Positions 35,663-45,163 of a stretch of 64,000 nt of DNA are shown here, piece after piece. The notes under the pieces are model-generated. The model ran no database searches and was not told the DNA's origin. It saw nothing but the letters and a program-made list of their open reading frames with translations. Numbering within the stretch: the stretch's first letter is position 1; each line of letters begins with the position of its first letter. Where the stretch lies: NCBI GenBank assembly GCA_965221035.1, contig OZ244860.1, positions 2,666,001 through 2,730,000 of the forward strand, written 5' to 3'. Made by a program: the position numbers and the translations under genes. The stretch comes from UBA6522 sp965221035. Lineage in GTDB: Bacteria > Pseudomonadota > Gammaproteobacteria > Steroidobacterales > Rariloculaceae.

Positions 35663-37192
35663 TTGAAGGTGACCGAATTGGCTTGTGTTTCGAACCTCTT
35701 GCGGTGCGCGGCCGGTTCGGTCTGCGCGGTTTTACTTGCAGGATGCGTGGTTTCGAGCGACGCGCCGCTTGACGGAGGTGCCACCGCGACTGGTGCCGCG
35801 CGCAACGTCATTCTCTTTATCGGCGACGGGATGGGTGTCTCCACAGTGACGGCCGCGAGAATCTTCGACGGGCAATCGCGCGGTCTGGCGGGGGAGGAAC
35901 ATTCGCTGGCATTCGAGTCGTTCCCCCATGTCGCGCTGGTCAAGACCTACAACACCAACCAACAGGTTCCGGACTCCGCCGGTACCGCCACCGCGATGAT
36001 GAGTGGCGTCAAGACCCGCGCCGGTGTCATCAATGTCGGTCCGCAAGCCTCGCGGCGCGACTGCAGTGCGGCACTTGACAACACCTTGCAACCTCTCGGC
36101 ACCATGGCCAAGGCGCGCGGCAAGTCCGTGGGCATCGTGACGACCACTCGCCTGACTCACGCTACGCCGGCGTCGGTATTCGCACACTCGCCGGAGCGGG
36201 ATTGGGAAAGCGACCGCTACCTTCCCCAGTCCGATCAGGAGGTTGGTTGCCGCGACATCGCGCACCAGTTGGTTCATTTTGATGTGGGTGGCGGACTCGA
36301 CGTGGCGCTGGGCGGCGGCCGCGCCGAATTCCTCGGCGGCGAGTCGGGCGGAAATCGGCGCGACGGCAGCGAAAACCTGATCCAGCAGTGGTTGGACGCT
36401 GATTCCGCCAGGGCGTACGTGACGACTCGAGACGAACTGGCGCGGTACGGCTCAGCCGAAGGTACGCAACCGACATCGGAACAGCCGCCCGCGCAAGGAC
36501 CTGGCCAGCAGGTGCTTGGCATCTTCTCCCGCTCGCACATGACCTATGTCGCCGAGCGCGCCACCGACACCACCGAACCGACGCTGGCGGAAATGACCGT
36601 GGCGGCGATCCAACTGCTTGAGGAGGCCGGCGACGGGTACTTCCTGATGGTGGAGGGCGGTCGGATAGACCATGGCCACCACGAGGGGAAACCGGGTTAC
36701 GCGATGCTGGAAACGCAGGCGTTCGACCGGGCGGTCGAAGCAGCGTTGGAGCGGGTCGATCTTGAGGAAACGCTCGTGCTGGTGACGGCGGATCATTCCC
36801 ACGCGTTCACCATCGCCGGATACCCGGTGCGCGGCAATCCGATCCTGGGTCTGGTCGTGGAAAACGATGTCCATGGAGAGCCGGCCCCCGGCGTCGCCGT
36901 GGACGCGAATGGCACGCCCTATACGACGCTCGGTTACGCCAACGGCCCGGGCGCCGTCGCGGGAGAGGCGAGACCTGCGCCCGATACGGGTGATACAGCC
37001 ATGTACCAGGCGCTTGTCCCGGTAGTGCATGCAAGAATCGACGGGTCAATGGACTACAGCGAGACACACGGCGGGGAAGACGTCGCGCTCTACGGCATCG
37101 GAGTGGGTTCGGAGCGGGTAGGCGGGGTCATCGAGCAGGATGAGATTTTTCGGATCATGACCCGGGCGTTCGGCTGGGATGGTGGGGATTGA
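35663..37192 (+). CDS. Alkaline phosphatase, lipoprotein (PhoA superfamily)
   Basis: A 509-residue alkaline phosphatase. The lipobox VLLAGC is near residue 28. NVILFIGDGMGVSTVTAARI has the first metal ligand, DSAGTATAMMSGVKTRAG the nucleophilic Ser, and MVEGGRIDHGHHEG and LVTADHSHAFTIAG the remaining metal ligands. It would release phosphate at the cell envelope. Start codon is either TTG (35663) or the GTG two codons later; GGAACGAC precedes the TTG. No PHO-box-like site is obvious by eye. It follows the TctA-TctB gene after 64 bases. Confidence 0.93.
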   Translation: MKVTELACVSNLLRCAAGSVCAVLLAGCVVSSDAPLDGGATATGAARNVILFIGDGMGVSTVTAARIFDGQSRGLAGEEHSLAFESFPHVALVKTYNTNQQVPDSAGTATAMMSGVKTRAGVINVGPQASRRDCSAALDNTLQPLGTMAKARGKSVGIVTTTRLTHATPASVFAHSPERDWESDRYLPQSDQEVGCRDIAHQLVHFDVGGGLDVALGGGRAEFLGGESGGNRRDGSENLIQQWLDADSARAYVTTRDELARYGSAEGTQPTSEQPPAQGPGQQVLGIFSRSHMTYVAERATDTTEPTLAEMTVAAIQLLEEAGDGYFLMVEGGRIDHGHHEGKPGYAMLETQAFDRAVEAALERVDLEETLVLVTADHSHAFTIAGYPVRGNPILGLVVENDVHGEPAPGVAVDANGTPYTTLGYANGPGAVAGEARPAPDTGDTAMYQALVPVVHARIDGSMDYSETHGGEDVALYGIGVGSERVGGVIEQDEIFRIMTRAFGWDGGD

Positions 37193-37260
37193 TGGCCCTT
37201 TTATCGTTCGGGCAACTATAGCCAATAACGGACCACTGTCAGCGATCGCCAACCATGTTG

Positions 37261-38676
37261 TTAACCCAGTCCTTCGGAGCGGCGAGGTATTCCAGTCCCC
37301 TGGCTGTCCGGATGGCCCGCTCCGCGAAACAGCTCTTCCCGCTGTTGCCATAGTCTGCCGCGTGGACCGTTAATCAACATCTGCAGCAAATCCGATGCCT
37401 GGTCTTCGCCTTCGGCTTCCATGGCGCGTCTGAGCTTCCTTGTACTGAACGTGCCGGGAGATTCCTGCATGCGCGCCAGAACCGCACCAAGTCGGCCTGT
37501 ACCGTCCGCCATTGTCGGTCTTCCATCGATGAGCCAGTATGCGACCACTCCGCAATCATCGAATGCGACAATGCCATCTGCAGGATGCGTCCGCGGCATT
37601 CCAAAATTTCCCTCCGCCAACAAGTCAAGGCACCCGCTCGCCATCCGCTCGATTTCGGAGATAAAGGTCGGTTCGCTCAAAGAACCGCCAACACTGTAGG
37701 CAAACTTGATGGCAAGGTAATCCGCCAGGCCCTCAAACATCCACAATTGTGGAATTCTCCTGATTCCCCACCACCGAGCGTGAAAGAAATGAACCAGTTC
37801 GTGAACAACAACGTGCCTCGCAAAACGCCCGATCTCTTCGTTCTCCCATGCCTTTGGGTCACTGTTGAATCTTATTGAAATGTCGCCGAATGGCTCCTGA
37901 TCAGTATCTAATGACACGTGTGCAACACCCCGGATCCGAAACCGGAGCGAATCGTTGGCATGGTGGAAGATCACGATAATGAACGGTCGATATTGGCCAG
38001 ATGAGTCAAAGTACCCATTGATCCAGTGCATGGCAGGATCGATGTTGTCCCTTATGACCTTCAGCGCATGGTTTTCTGGTTCAATGCGAGACACGATGAC
38101 GGCGTTGCCAACATATGAAAGCCCTGCCCGATCTCCGAAATAGATATGGAACAGACCACTGAAAACGCGATCGAGCGAAACTTCTTTGGCGCCAACATTG
38201 GAGACAAAACCCGCATGAGCCACCACCTGATCCGGTGAAATGTTGGCGGACAAGCCGGTCATTCGAACGTCCTCGACAGAGAAGTTTGCGCTGTAAATGA
38301 CAAGGCCAACATTTCCAATTGCGTTTAATTCATATAGGTTTTCTTCGTTGGGATCCTGTTCGACACTAACCTTGACGGTCACTGATTCAAATGGCATCGA
38401 ATCGGTTCTCGATACGATCCCATCTTTCAACTCCATCGCTGAATCGATCACGCTCCAGCTTGAGCTTCGGCCCCCTTCCGGTGAGTTAGCAAACCGCATT
38501 GTGCGCACTGGCGACTCGAACTCGTATGTCAGGTATAGCGTCTGGTTTGGGACATCAACGTCTATCGACAGGGAAACCGAGTTATTCGGGATCAAGAAGC
38601 CGCTTTGGCAAGCCGCCAGTAGAAATGCCAAGGATGTCGTCAGGACGATTCCCAAGAGGTGCTTGGCTCGGGTCAT
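37261..38676 (-). CDS. Gluzincin-like lipoprotein (putative M1/MA-clan metalloprotease)
   Basis: A 471-residue protein starting at MTRAKHLLGIVLTTSLAFLL, with lipobox LLAACQS; an in-frame ATG 13 codons earlier is possible. A long N-terminal beta-rich domain (about 30-270) is followed by RHVVVHELVHFFHARWWG and MFEGLADYLAIKFA, the HExxH plus downstream Glu arrangement of MA-clan zinc peptidases. The exact family is not recognised. Base composition is visibly more AT-rich than its neighbours and codons such as AAT, TTT and ATT are frequent, hinting at horizontal transfer. Confidence 0.72.
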   Translation of the reverse strand: MTRAKHLLGIVLTTSLAFLLAACQSGFLIPNNSVSLSIDVDVPNQTLYLTYEFESPVRTMRFANSPEGGRSSSWSVIDSAMELKDGIVSRTDSMPFESVTVKVSVEQDPNEENLYELNAIGNVGLVIYSANFSVEDVRMTGLSANISPDQVVAHAGFVSNVGAKEVSLDRVFSGLFHIYFGDRAGLSYVGNAVIVSRIEPENHALKVIRDNIDPAMHWINGYFDSSGQYRPFIIVIFHHANDSLRFRIRGVAHVSLDTDQEPFGDISIRFNSDPKAWENEEIGRFARHVVVHELVHFFHARWWGIRRIPQLWMFEGLADYLAIKFAYSVGGSLSEPTFISEIERMASGCLDLLAEGNFGMPRTHPADGIVAFDDCGVVAYWLIDGRPTMADGTGRLGAVLARMQESPGTFSTRKLRRAMEAEGEDQASDLLQMLINGPRGRLWQQREELFRGAGHPDSQGTGIPRRSEGLG

Positions 38677-38802
38677 CAAGTACTCGCGTGCCGGTTTTGC
38701 CACAGTTCTAGCCATGAGATACCGGAACTGGAGTGAAAGTTCCGGTCACGTAATGCTTACTAAATGCACACAAAGCAAATCGCGTTCGGACCCACCGCTC
38801 AC

Positions 38803-41661
38803 CTATTCCGGGTGCTCCCCCAGCCAAAATTCCACCGTCCACCCGTCCAGGCTGCCCGCATCGCCCGGGGCCGCATCAATGACGCGCACGGTCCACTCGC
38901 CATTCGGTGACTCCCCGTAGAACGCGTTTGTAAGCAGCGACCAGTCCCTAAAACCGCCAGGGTCCGCGGTGAGGGCGTCGTTATAGACGGGGTTGACGAT
39001 GCTCTCGGTTCCGGCCGGCGAGACCAACGTCACACCGAGGTCGTTGGGAAAGTTGTGGGTCGCCCGCAGGATCAGCCGCACGGCCTCGATGTTGGCGGTC
39101 TCGCTCACGCCCGAGACGGTAAGCGTTTGCGTCGCGCCGCCGCCGTCGTTGTCGGGGATGGAGACCGAGCCCTCATGCGTGAACTCCGCCTGCGTCAGTT
39201 CGCCGAGACCGCCGGGAGCGAGGGTCCGCGCCATCTCCACGGCCGCATCGACGTTGACCGCGCCGAACCCGTACCAGTTGTGGAAGTGGTACCCGGCGCC
39301 GTTGGTGATCCAGCCGTGGCGCAACACCGCCGGCCTGTTTCCGAAGGCGATGCGGACCGGCTCCACGTCCGGGTCGATCTTGCGTGCGGTCCTGGCCAAT
39401 ATGTGTTTGACGTCCCGCCAGGTCAATTCCGGCTGGGTCTCGAGCAGCAGGGCGATGGCGCCGGACGTGTTGGGCACTGCAGAGGAAGTGCCCGAGAATG
39501 TCTTCCGGTAATCGCCGTGCGGGTCGGTGGCATCGAAACCCGGATCGACCTCGTCGTCGTCGACTTCCGCGCCGCGATACGGACCGGCCTGGTCGGTAGT
39601 CACCATGGCCGGGCTTCGGCCGTCCGACTCGCCCGCGGGGGCCGTTACCCAAAGGTTGGCGCCTGCCCCCGAATAACTTGCGCGTTTGCCGTGCGCGTTG
39701 AAAGCGCCCACCACGATCAGTTGCGGCAGGTTGTTGTTGTAGTCCGAATTGGCCGATGAGCAGCCCACGGCATCGTTCGGCCGGTAAGGGTCCTCCCGGT
39801 TGGCGAAGGTGTACTGGCGCCTCATCGCGAAGCAGTACCGGAATCCGTTGCCCGCGGCCTTGACGTAAAGCGCTCCGAGTCCGGCACGCAGATCGGTCAC
39901 GCCGTGGCTGAGCGCCTCGACCAGCGTTCGCGACGCATTTCCCTGCAGTCCGTGCAGGAATCCGTAGCTCATGTTGAAGATGTCCACGCCGGTCGAATCG
40001 GGTTCGCTCGCGCTGGAGCCCAGCGCATCCAGCAGGATCGTCGGATCATCGCTGCGGTCGAAGGCCGACAGGTAGTTGTAGCCCCGAAGCTGAGCGTCGG
40101 GCGCCACGCCCCGAATGCCGATGCCGTTGTTCGCGGTGGCTGCGGCCAATCCGGCGACGCCGGTGCCATGGTCGCCGCTGGCGGAGGGGTTGAAGGGGTC
40201 AGTGGCGACCGCGCCCGGCCATGCCGCCACATTGAAGTTGTGGGACGCCTCGGGGCTCGCGTTGTCGCGAAGTTCCGGATGGCAGACCTCAAGCCCGGTG
40301 TCGACAATGGCGATCTCGACCCCGCGGCCGGTGGGGCCTTGCGCCAGCGTCCCGGTCATTCGCAGGTCTTCGCCGGAGACGCCGCCGGACAGCGCAAACG
40401 CCGCTTGGCCGACGTTTTCGAGATTCCACTGGTGCGGTTGCAGCGGGTCCGCCGCTCCGGGCATCACGGGCCGACCGACTTCACCGCAGGTGTAGGGATT
40501 TCCGCCCTGGTCGGGTACCAGCAGGGTATGGCGATCGACAAATCCGCCGGCCCGGGAAAAGTAGTCCCCATCCGGAGCGTAGACTGCGGCGGTCGCCGTG
40601 TAGATTCCGGGTCCCTGCTGGGTCGTGATCCATTCCGGCAGATTGATTTGTCCCCTGACCCCCGCTCCCGGAGCGAGCCCGGGGACGCGGAACCGCCGCC
40701 ACAAGACAAGCGTTTCCGACGATGTCCCGGTCGCGATGTCCCTGTGATCGATCCTCGCGATCATGTTCGTGGACGGGGTCGCAACCCCGCCGAAATTGAC
40801 GACCACGAAGTAAAACGCGTAATCCGCCGCGGTTTGCCTGAAATTGTTGAACAGCACAAACGTTGCCGAAGTGAGGCGGTCCTTGGCGTCGGCGAACATT
40901 GCACCTTCGTCCAGCAACTCCAGGTTCACCGAAGGCCCTCTTCCGTCGAACCGGCTGCCGTTGGCGGAGGCGACGGACAGTTCGATGGTCTCCGTGCCCT
41001 CTTCGTCGAAATCGGGCACCGGCGCGAGTGACGTCTCGGCACGGTCCACGCCGGCCTCGATCACGACCGAAACGCCCGCGCCTGAGGCGTTGTCATCGGC
41101 GTTTGGGGGACTGTCTCCGGAGCCTGCAAACTCGTAATCACCCCCTGGCGTGGCCGTGCCGTCGGCGCTCAGCATGACCTCGACAGAATGGAGGGCTGGC
41201 TCCGACAGACTGACGGTGATCGACGCGCCGTCACCGTGCCACTCGGCAACCTGGGTCGTGTCCGCGTCTGCCGAAATGGCGCTGACGCTCATCATGAACG
41301 TGAGCGAGGCGGTGTCACCATTGGCATCCCGTACGGAATAGGTGAACCCGGTCGCCTCCAGGGTGGCCGTCGGTGTTCCCGAGAGCGCGCGCGTCGCCGG
41401 ATCGAAGATCAGTCCGGGCGGCGGAAGAGGCTGCAGCGCGTAACTCAGCGGCCCGTCGCCGCCAAGCGCCTCGGGAAGAATCAGGTCCGGAATGGTCGCG
41501 CCCGCAAAGAAGGTTTGAGCGTCAATGGCGGCCACATTGAAATATGGGCTTCGCGTCTGGTCCTGATCGCAGCCGGCCAGCAACAGTACCCCAAGCAGTG
41601 CGACGAAAGGACCGTCAGCCGCACCCAGGAACGACCCGGCGATTCGCCTACATCGGCACAC
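38803..41661 (-). CDS. Large S8 subtilase lipoprotein with beta-rich N terminus and P domain
   Basis: A 952-residue secreted subtilisin-like protease. A lipobox (LLLAGC) is near 31. Residues 40-125 are cadherin/Ig-like (DGPLSYALQPLPPPGLIFDP), 135-250 Calx-beta-like (DTTQVAEWHGDGASITVSL). The catalytic domain has Asp about 454 in AIVDTGLEVCHPEL, His about 498 in GDHGTGVAGLAA, and Ser about 726 in FSGTSSAVPNTSGAIALLL. The C terminus (about 830-950) is a proprotein-convertase P domain, ending NGEWTVRVIDAAPGDAGSLD. No propeptide is visible between the lipobox and the domains; a candidate prodomain is encoded by the overlapping upstream gene. Confidence 0.92.
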   Translation of the reverse strand: MCRCRRIAGSFLGAADGPFVALLGVLLLAGCDQDQTRSPYFNVAAIDAQTFFAGATIPDLILPEALGGDGPLSYALQPLPPPGLIFDPATRALSGTPTATLEATGFTYSVRDANGDTASLTFMMSVSAISADADTTQVAEWHGDGASITVSLSEPALHSVEVMLSADGTATPGGDYEFAGSGDSPPNADDNASGAGVSVVIEAGVDRAETSLAPVPDFDEEGTETIELSVASANGSRFDGRGPSVNLELLDEGAMFADAKDRLTSATFVLFNNFRQTAADYAFYFVVVNFGGVATPSTNMIARIDHRDIATGTSSETLVLWRRFRVPGLAPGAGVRGQINLPEWITTQQGPGIYTATAAVYAPDGDYFSRAGGFVDRHTLLVPDQGGNPYTCGEVGRPVMPGAADPLQPHQWNLENVGQAAFALSGGVSGEDLRMTGTLAQGPTGRGVEIAIVDTGLEVCHPELRDNASPEASHNFNVAAWPGAVATDPFNPSASGDHGTGVAGLAAATANNGIGIRGVAPDAQLRGYNYLSAFDRSDDPTILLDALGSSASEPDSTGVDIFNMSYGFLHGLQGNASRTLVEALSHGVTDLRAGLGALYVKAAGNGFRYCFAMRRQYTFANREDPYRPNDAVGCSSANSDYNNNLPQLIVVGAFNAHGKRASYSGAGANLWVTAPAGESDGRSPAMVTTDQAGPYRGAEVDDDEVDPGFDATDPHGDYRKTFSGTSSAVPNTSGAIALLLETQPELTWRDVKHILARTARKIDPDVEPVRIAFGNRPAVLRHGWITNGAGYHFHNWYGFGAVNVDAAVEMARTLAPGGLGELTQAEFTHEGSVSIPDNDGGGATQTLTVSGVSETANIEAVRLILRATHNFPNDLGVTLVSPAGTESIVNPVYNDALTADPGGFRDWSLLTNAFYGESPNGEWTVRVIDAAPGDAGSLDGWTVEFWLGEHPE

Positions 41662-42202
41662 TTGGCCGCCTGCCCAGTTGCACCTGCACTGCGGTCACGG
41701 CCTCATGTCCGCGCAGCCTTTGTGCGGCCTCTGCCGGGTTCACCGTGCCCGGCAACCGCACGATGGCGAAGCCGAGCTGCTCGTAACCCTTGCCGGAAAT
41801 GCCGCCGACGGCCCGCACCACATCGTCCAGACGGGCGAAGTCATCGAGTTCGACCAGCAGGCTGGGCAGCACCTCCCGGAACCGCGCCTGCGCAGGGTCG
41901 AACGCCATGTGCCGCACCGGGCCATCAAGCGCAACATGGGCGACATGGGATTTGCCGCGAAAAACAGCCCGGTAGACCAGGAATTCGCCCTCGACTCCGA
42001 CGCTGACGTTCACGCCGTCCACCAGTGCGGCCCGCGTGTCCGACATGCCGCCCGGCATCATGATGACCTGCCCTTCATCGCTGGCGACGGACATCGCCCG
42101 ATCTTGCGCCGCTGCCGGAACGAAGCCTAATCCGAAGCCGAAGAGCGCCAGGCCTGCAAGCGCGAACAGCGCGGTTGCGCCGCGATATCGACTCCTTCCC
42201 AT
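41648..42202 (-). CDS. Exported prodomain-like protein paired with the subtilase
   Basis: A 184-residue protein with a signal peptide (ALFALAGLALFGFGLGFVPAAAQ). Its C-terminal 80 residues (VLPSLLVELDDFARLDDVVR, AVGGISGKGYEQLGFAIVRL and VNPAEAAQRLRGHEAVTAVQ) resemble the alpha/beta prodomain (inhibitor I9 or fervidolysin-type) that normally sits at the N terminus of subtilases. The gene overlaps the subtilase start by 14 bases. I infer that it acts in trans as a chaperone or inhibitor of that protease. The 60-residue N-terminal part is not recognised. Confidence 0.7.
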   Translation of the reverse strand: MGRSRYRGATALFALAGLALFGFGLGFVPAAAQDRAMSVASDEGQVIMMPGGMSDTRAALVDGVNVSVGVEGEFLVYRAVFRGKSHVAHVALDGPVRHMAFDPAQARFREVLPSLLVELDDFARLDDVVRAVGGISGKGYEQLGFAIVRLPGTVNPAEAAQRLRGHEAVTAVQVQLGRRPSVPM

Positions 42203-42277
42203 CTACTTCACCCTACGCCGAATCGCGAAAGTCGCGCGGCGTGAATCGTGCGGGCGGCCGGGAAGCGGCGGTCTCAC

Positions 42278-43405
42278 TCAATAACCGTTGTTCCGCGCGA
42301 TCTGCGCCTCGATGTAGGCCTGGACCTCGTCAGTCACGTCGGCGGTTGCGGCGAGAATCCGCGTCGCGCGTTCGGCGTCCACGGGGTCGGGCACGTAACT
42401 GAGTATGCGCACGGCTTCTTCCCTGAAGGCCTCGGAGGAAAGCGTGGGACCGATCACCGCCCTGAACTCCTCGACGGCCCTGGGGTCCATCCTTGGCGGG
42501 CCCAGGAAGACGTGCTGCATGGTCTGATCGATCTCGATCATCGTGCGTATCGCATCCCAGTTGGTTCCCGACGGCGGTGCGCCGTGTATGGACTGGTAAA
42601 GTTCGTCGATGGTGGGAATGTCGGGCACCAGCGGGCTCTTGACCAGTTCGCCGTCCGCATTCAGCAGCGGCAGGCTGAACAGCGGAGCGTTCAGGTCCTG
42701 CTGCTCGAACATGGGCACCACTTCGTTGAGGTAGGCGTGGGCGGCGTCCGTGGCCATGTTCACCTCGCCGCTCAGCACGGCGGCGCGGATCTTGCCGCTG
42801 CCGGGATAGCCGCCGACGAAGTGATAGTCCGCCCCGAGCAGGTCGAGCCCCAAGGTGCTGGCGATCATGCGGCCGTGCTCCGCGGAGATGCCGCCAAAGA
42901 TCAGGTCCTCTGCACGAAGCACATCGGCGGGCGCCTGGATGCCCCCGGGCATCATGTCCTTGCGGACGTAGGTGACCAGCGGCGCCAACTGTACGCCTCC
43001 GAGCACGGTGAACTGGGAATACCTGAAGGAGTGCCCCGGGAATTCGAGCAGTTCGCCCAGGGAAGAGCGCGGCCCGTAGTAGAGCGTCGTTCCATCCCTC
43101 GGGGCCTTTAACAGCACGAAGATATGCGCCGACATCATCGATGCGCCCGGCATGTTCCGCACGACCACGTTGGGGTTGCCCTCGAGATTCATTTCCAGGT
43201 GCTTGGCCAGCAGCCGGCCCACCGTGGTGCCGCCGGCGGAGGCGTCAAGACCCATGACGAGCGTGATGGTCTCCCCATCATAGTAGCCTTGCGCCGTGGC
43301 GGTGTTCGGCAGCGGGCCGACAGCGAGAGCCGTAGCGAGGACGACTGCGCACAGTGCGACGCTTCTTTTGGCGCGTCGCGCGATCTGGTTCCGGTAGCTG
43401 AGCAT
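42278..43405 (-). CDS. TctC-like periplasmic solute-binding protein
   Basis: A 375-residue exported protein related to tripartite tricarboxylate transporter receptors. A signal peptide (SVALCAVVLATALAVGPLPNTATAQ) leads to the Bug/TctC features ITLVMGLDASAGGTTVGRLLAKHLEMNLEGNPNVVVRNMPGASMM, AHIFVLLKAPRDGTTLYYG, and GGISAEHGRMIASTLGLDLLGADYHFVGGYPGSGKIRAAVLSGEVNMATD. The classical VPxxPGGxxD start is altered to VMGLDASAGGTT. It would bind a carboxylate for a TctAB permease, such as that at 33.6 kb. It is upstream of the subtilase pair on the same strand. Confidence 0.82.
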   Translation of the reverse strand: MLSYRNQIARRAKRSVALCAVVLATALAVGPLPNTATAQGYYDGETITLVMGLDASAGGTTVGRLLAKHLEMNLEGNPNVVVRNMPGASMMSAHIFVLLKAPRDGTTLYYGPRSSLGELLEFPGHSFRYSQFTVLGGVQLAPLVTYVRKDMMPGGIQAPADVLRAEDLIFGGISAEHGRMIASTLGLDLLGADYHFVGGYPGSGKIRAAVLSGEVNMATDAAHAYLNEVVPMFEQQDLNAPLFSLPLLNADGELVKSPLVPDIPTIDELYQSIHGAPPSGTNWDAIRTMIEIDQTMQHVFLGPPRMDPRAVEEFRAVIGPTLSSEAFREEAVRILSYVPDPVDAERATRILAATADVTDEVQAYIEAQIARNNGY

Positions 43406-43546
43406 GATTCAATCCTTACAATTGCGACGCGTTACCGTCGAAGGCATCCGGCAGACAGTAAACTATACAGAATCACGGCGGATCGCGTGTCCGCCCAACG
43501 AAGAATGACCGCCACGGGAGCGTGCGCGACGGAAAACGGGGATTCG

Positions 43547-44293
43547 ATGGCCGAAAGCCGACCCATCATTGAAATTCGCAACCTCGACAAGTTTTTTGAC
43601 GATTTCCAGGCTCTCAGAAATGTCAGCCTGTCGATCGGAACTGGCGAGCGCGTGGTCATCTGCGGTCCGTCGGGCTCGGGGAAGTCAACGTTGCTGCGGT
43701 GCATCAATCGGCTCGAGGAACCATCGGCGGGACGGGTATTTGTCGATGGCGGAGAGGTGACCGGCCACGCCAGGGAGCTTCGCGGGGTCCGTACCGAAGT
43801 CGGCATGGTATTTCAGCAGTTCAACCTGTTTCCTCACCTGACGGTGCTCGAGAACCTGACGCTGGGTCCGGTGCGCGTGCGCGGGATATCGCCGTCCCAG
43901 GCCATCGACCGCGCCCGGAAATACCTGGAACGCGTGCACATCCCGGAACAGGCGGACAAGTACCCGGCCGAACTCTCCGGCGGCCAGCAGCAGCGGGTCG
44001 CCATCGCGCGGGCGTTGTGCATGGAACCGCGCATCATGCTGTTTGACGAACCCACGTCGGCGCTCGACCCGGAGATGATCAACGAAGTGCTGGACGTCAT
44101 GGTGGAACTGGCCGGCAGCGGCATCACCATGGTCTGTGTCACCCACGAAATGGGTTTCGCCCGCAAGGTCGCCGACACCATGGTGTTCATGGACAACGGA
44201 GAGATTGTCGAATCATCGCCGCCCGATGTCTTCTTCTCCAGACCCTCCAGCCGGCGTTGCCGGATGTTCCTCGACCGGATTCTGGAGCATTAG
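43547..44293 (+). CDS. Polar amino acid ABC transporter ATP-binding protein
   Basis: A 248-residue ATPase. Walker A CGPSGSGKST, the Q-loop FQQFNLFPHLTVLENL, the signature ELSGGQQQRVAIARAL, Walker B IMLFDEPTSALDPE and the switch His in VCVTHEMGFARKVAD are complete and match the GltL/GlnQ branch. The ATG at MAESRPIIEIRNL has GGGG about seven bases upstream; earlier in-frame sequence is non-coding. It heads an operon ATPase-permease-binding protein-permease. Confidence 0.96.
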   Translation: MAESRPIIEIRNLDKFFDDFQALRNVSLSIGTGERVVICGPSGSGKSTLLRCINRLEEPSAGRVFVDGGEVTGHARELRGVRTEVGMVFQQFNLFPHLTVLENLTLGPVRVRGISPSQAIDRARKYLERVHIPEQADKYPAELSGGQQQRVAIARALCMEPRIMLFDEPTSALDPEMINEVLDVMVELAGSGITMVCVTHEMGFARKVADTMVFMDNGEIVESSPPDVFFSRPSSRRCRMFLDRILEH

Positions 44294-44296
44294 GGC

Positions 44297-45163
44297 GTGA
44301 CTGTTGTGTACCGCGACAAGGTGATGCGGGCTGTCGGCAGGACAGCCGCCGGGGGGGCCGGGAACAGGCTGCAAAACGCCCTGGGGTTGGTGAAGTCCAG
44401 AGCCATACCGGTGATTTTCTACCTTATCGTGATGTACTTGCTGGTTAGGATTTCCCTGACCGGCGCCGAGGCCATGGGGTACAACTGGCAGTGGTACAGG
44501 ATTCCCGGCTACCTCTATCGGATCACAGACGAAGGATTTCAGTGGGGCGAGATTGCCGTCGGATTGGCAAGGACGCTCACGCTGTCGGCGCAAGCCTTCA
44601 TCATGGCACTGGCCGGCGGCTTGCTGGTGGCGCTGCTGAGGCTCTCCAACCTGGTGGTCGGAAGGGCGCTGGCGACGGTTTTCCTGGAGTTCGTGAGGAA
44701 CATGCCGCTGCTGGTGCTGCTGTATCTCTTCTACTACGTGCTTGGGCCCATTTTCGGCCTGGATCGGTACATGGCGTCCGTCCTTTGCCTGGGTGCCTAC
44801 CACGCGGCGCTCGTGTCGGAAATATTCCGTGCCGGAATCGGCGCCGTGGGCGCCGGTCAGTGGGAGGCAGCCCGGTCCATCGGCCTGTCCACCGGCCAGG
44901 CCTACCGCTTCGTCATCCTTCCGCAATCCATCAAGTTCATGCTGCCGCCCATGGCGGGTGAGGCCGTGCACCTCATCAAGAGCACCGCCATCGTCAGCGT
45001 CATCGCCGTGGTTGAACTGACCACCACCGGGCGGAACATCATTGCCGACACCTACATGAGCTTCGAAGTCTGGTTCACGATCGCGGCCGTGTACCTGGCG
45101 CTCACGCTCACGCTTTCGATATTCGTGACCTACCTGGAGAAACGCCATGCCGTCAAGACTTAG
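44297..45163 (+). CDS. Polar amino acid ABC transporter permease (1)
   Basis: A 288-residue inner-membrane permease of the HisMQ/GltJK type. A long N-terminal cytoplasmic segment and a first membrane helix (IPVILFYLIVMYLLVRI-like at 35-52) precede the core. The family motif EFVRNMPLLVLLYLFYYVLGP, and the EAA loop AARSIGLSTGQAYRFVILPQSIKFMLPP, are intact. The GTG start lies 3 bases after the ATPase stop, although an ATG nine codons later is possible. The next gene starts inside its last codons (17-base overlap), showing tight coupling. Confidence 0.93.
   Translation: MTVVYRDKVMRAVGRTAAGGAGNRLQNALGLVKSRAIPVIFYLIVMYLLVRISLTGAEAMGYNWQWYRIPGYLYRITDEGFQWGEIAVGLARTLTLSAQAFIMALAGGLLVALLRLSNLVVGRALATVFLEFVRNMPLLVLLYLFYYVLGPIFGLDRYMASVLCLGAYHAALVSEIFRAGIGAVGAGQWEAARSIGLSTGQAYRFVILPQSIKFMLPPMAGEAVHLIKSTAIVSVIAVVELTTTGRNIIADTYMSFEVWFTIAAVYLALTLTLSIFVTYLEKRHAVKT

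Noticed and set aside
37193..37260. GCCC...GGGC as a terminator between the alkaline phosphatase and the gluzincin-like gene
   Set aside because: The stem is only four bases with an 11-base loop and no T-run.
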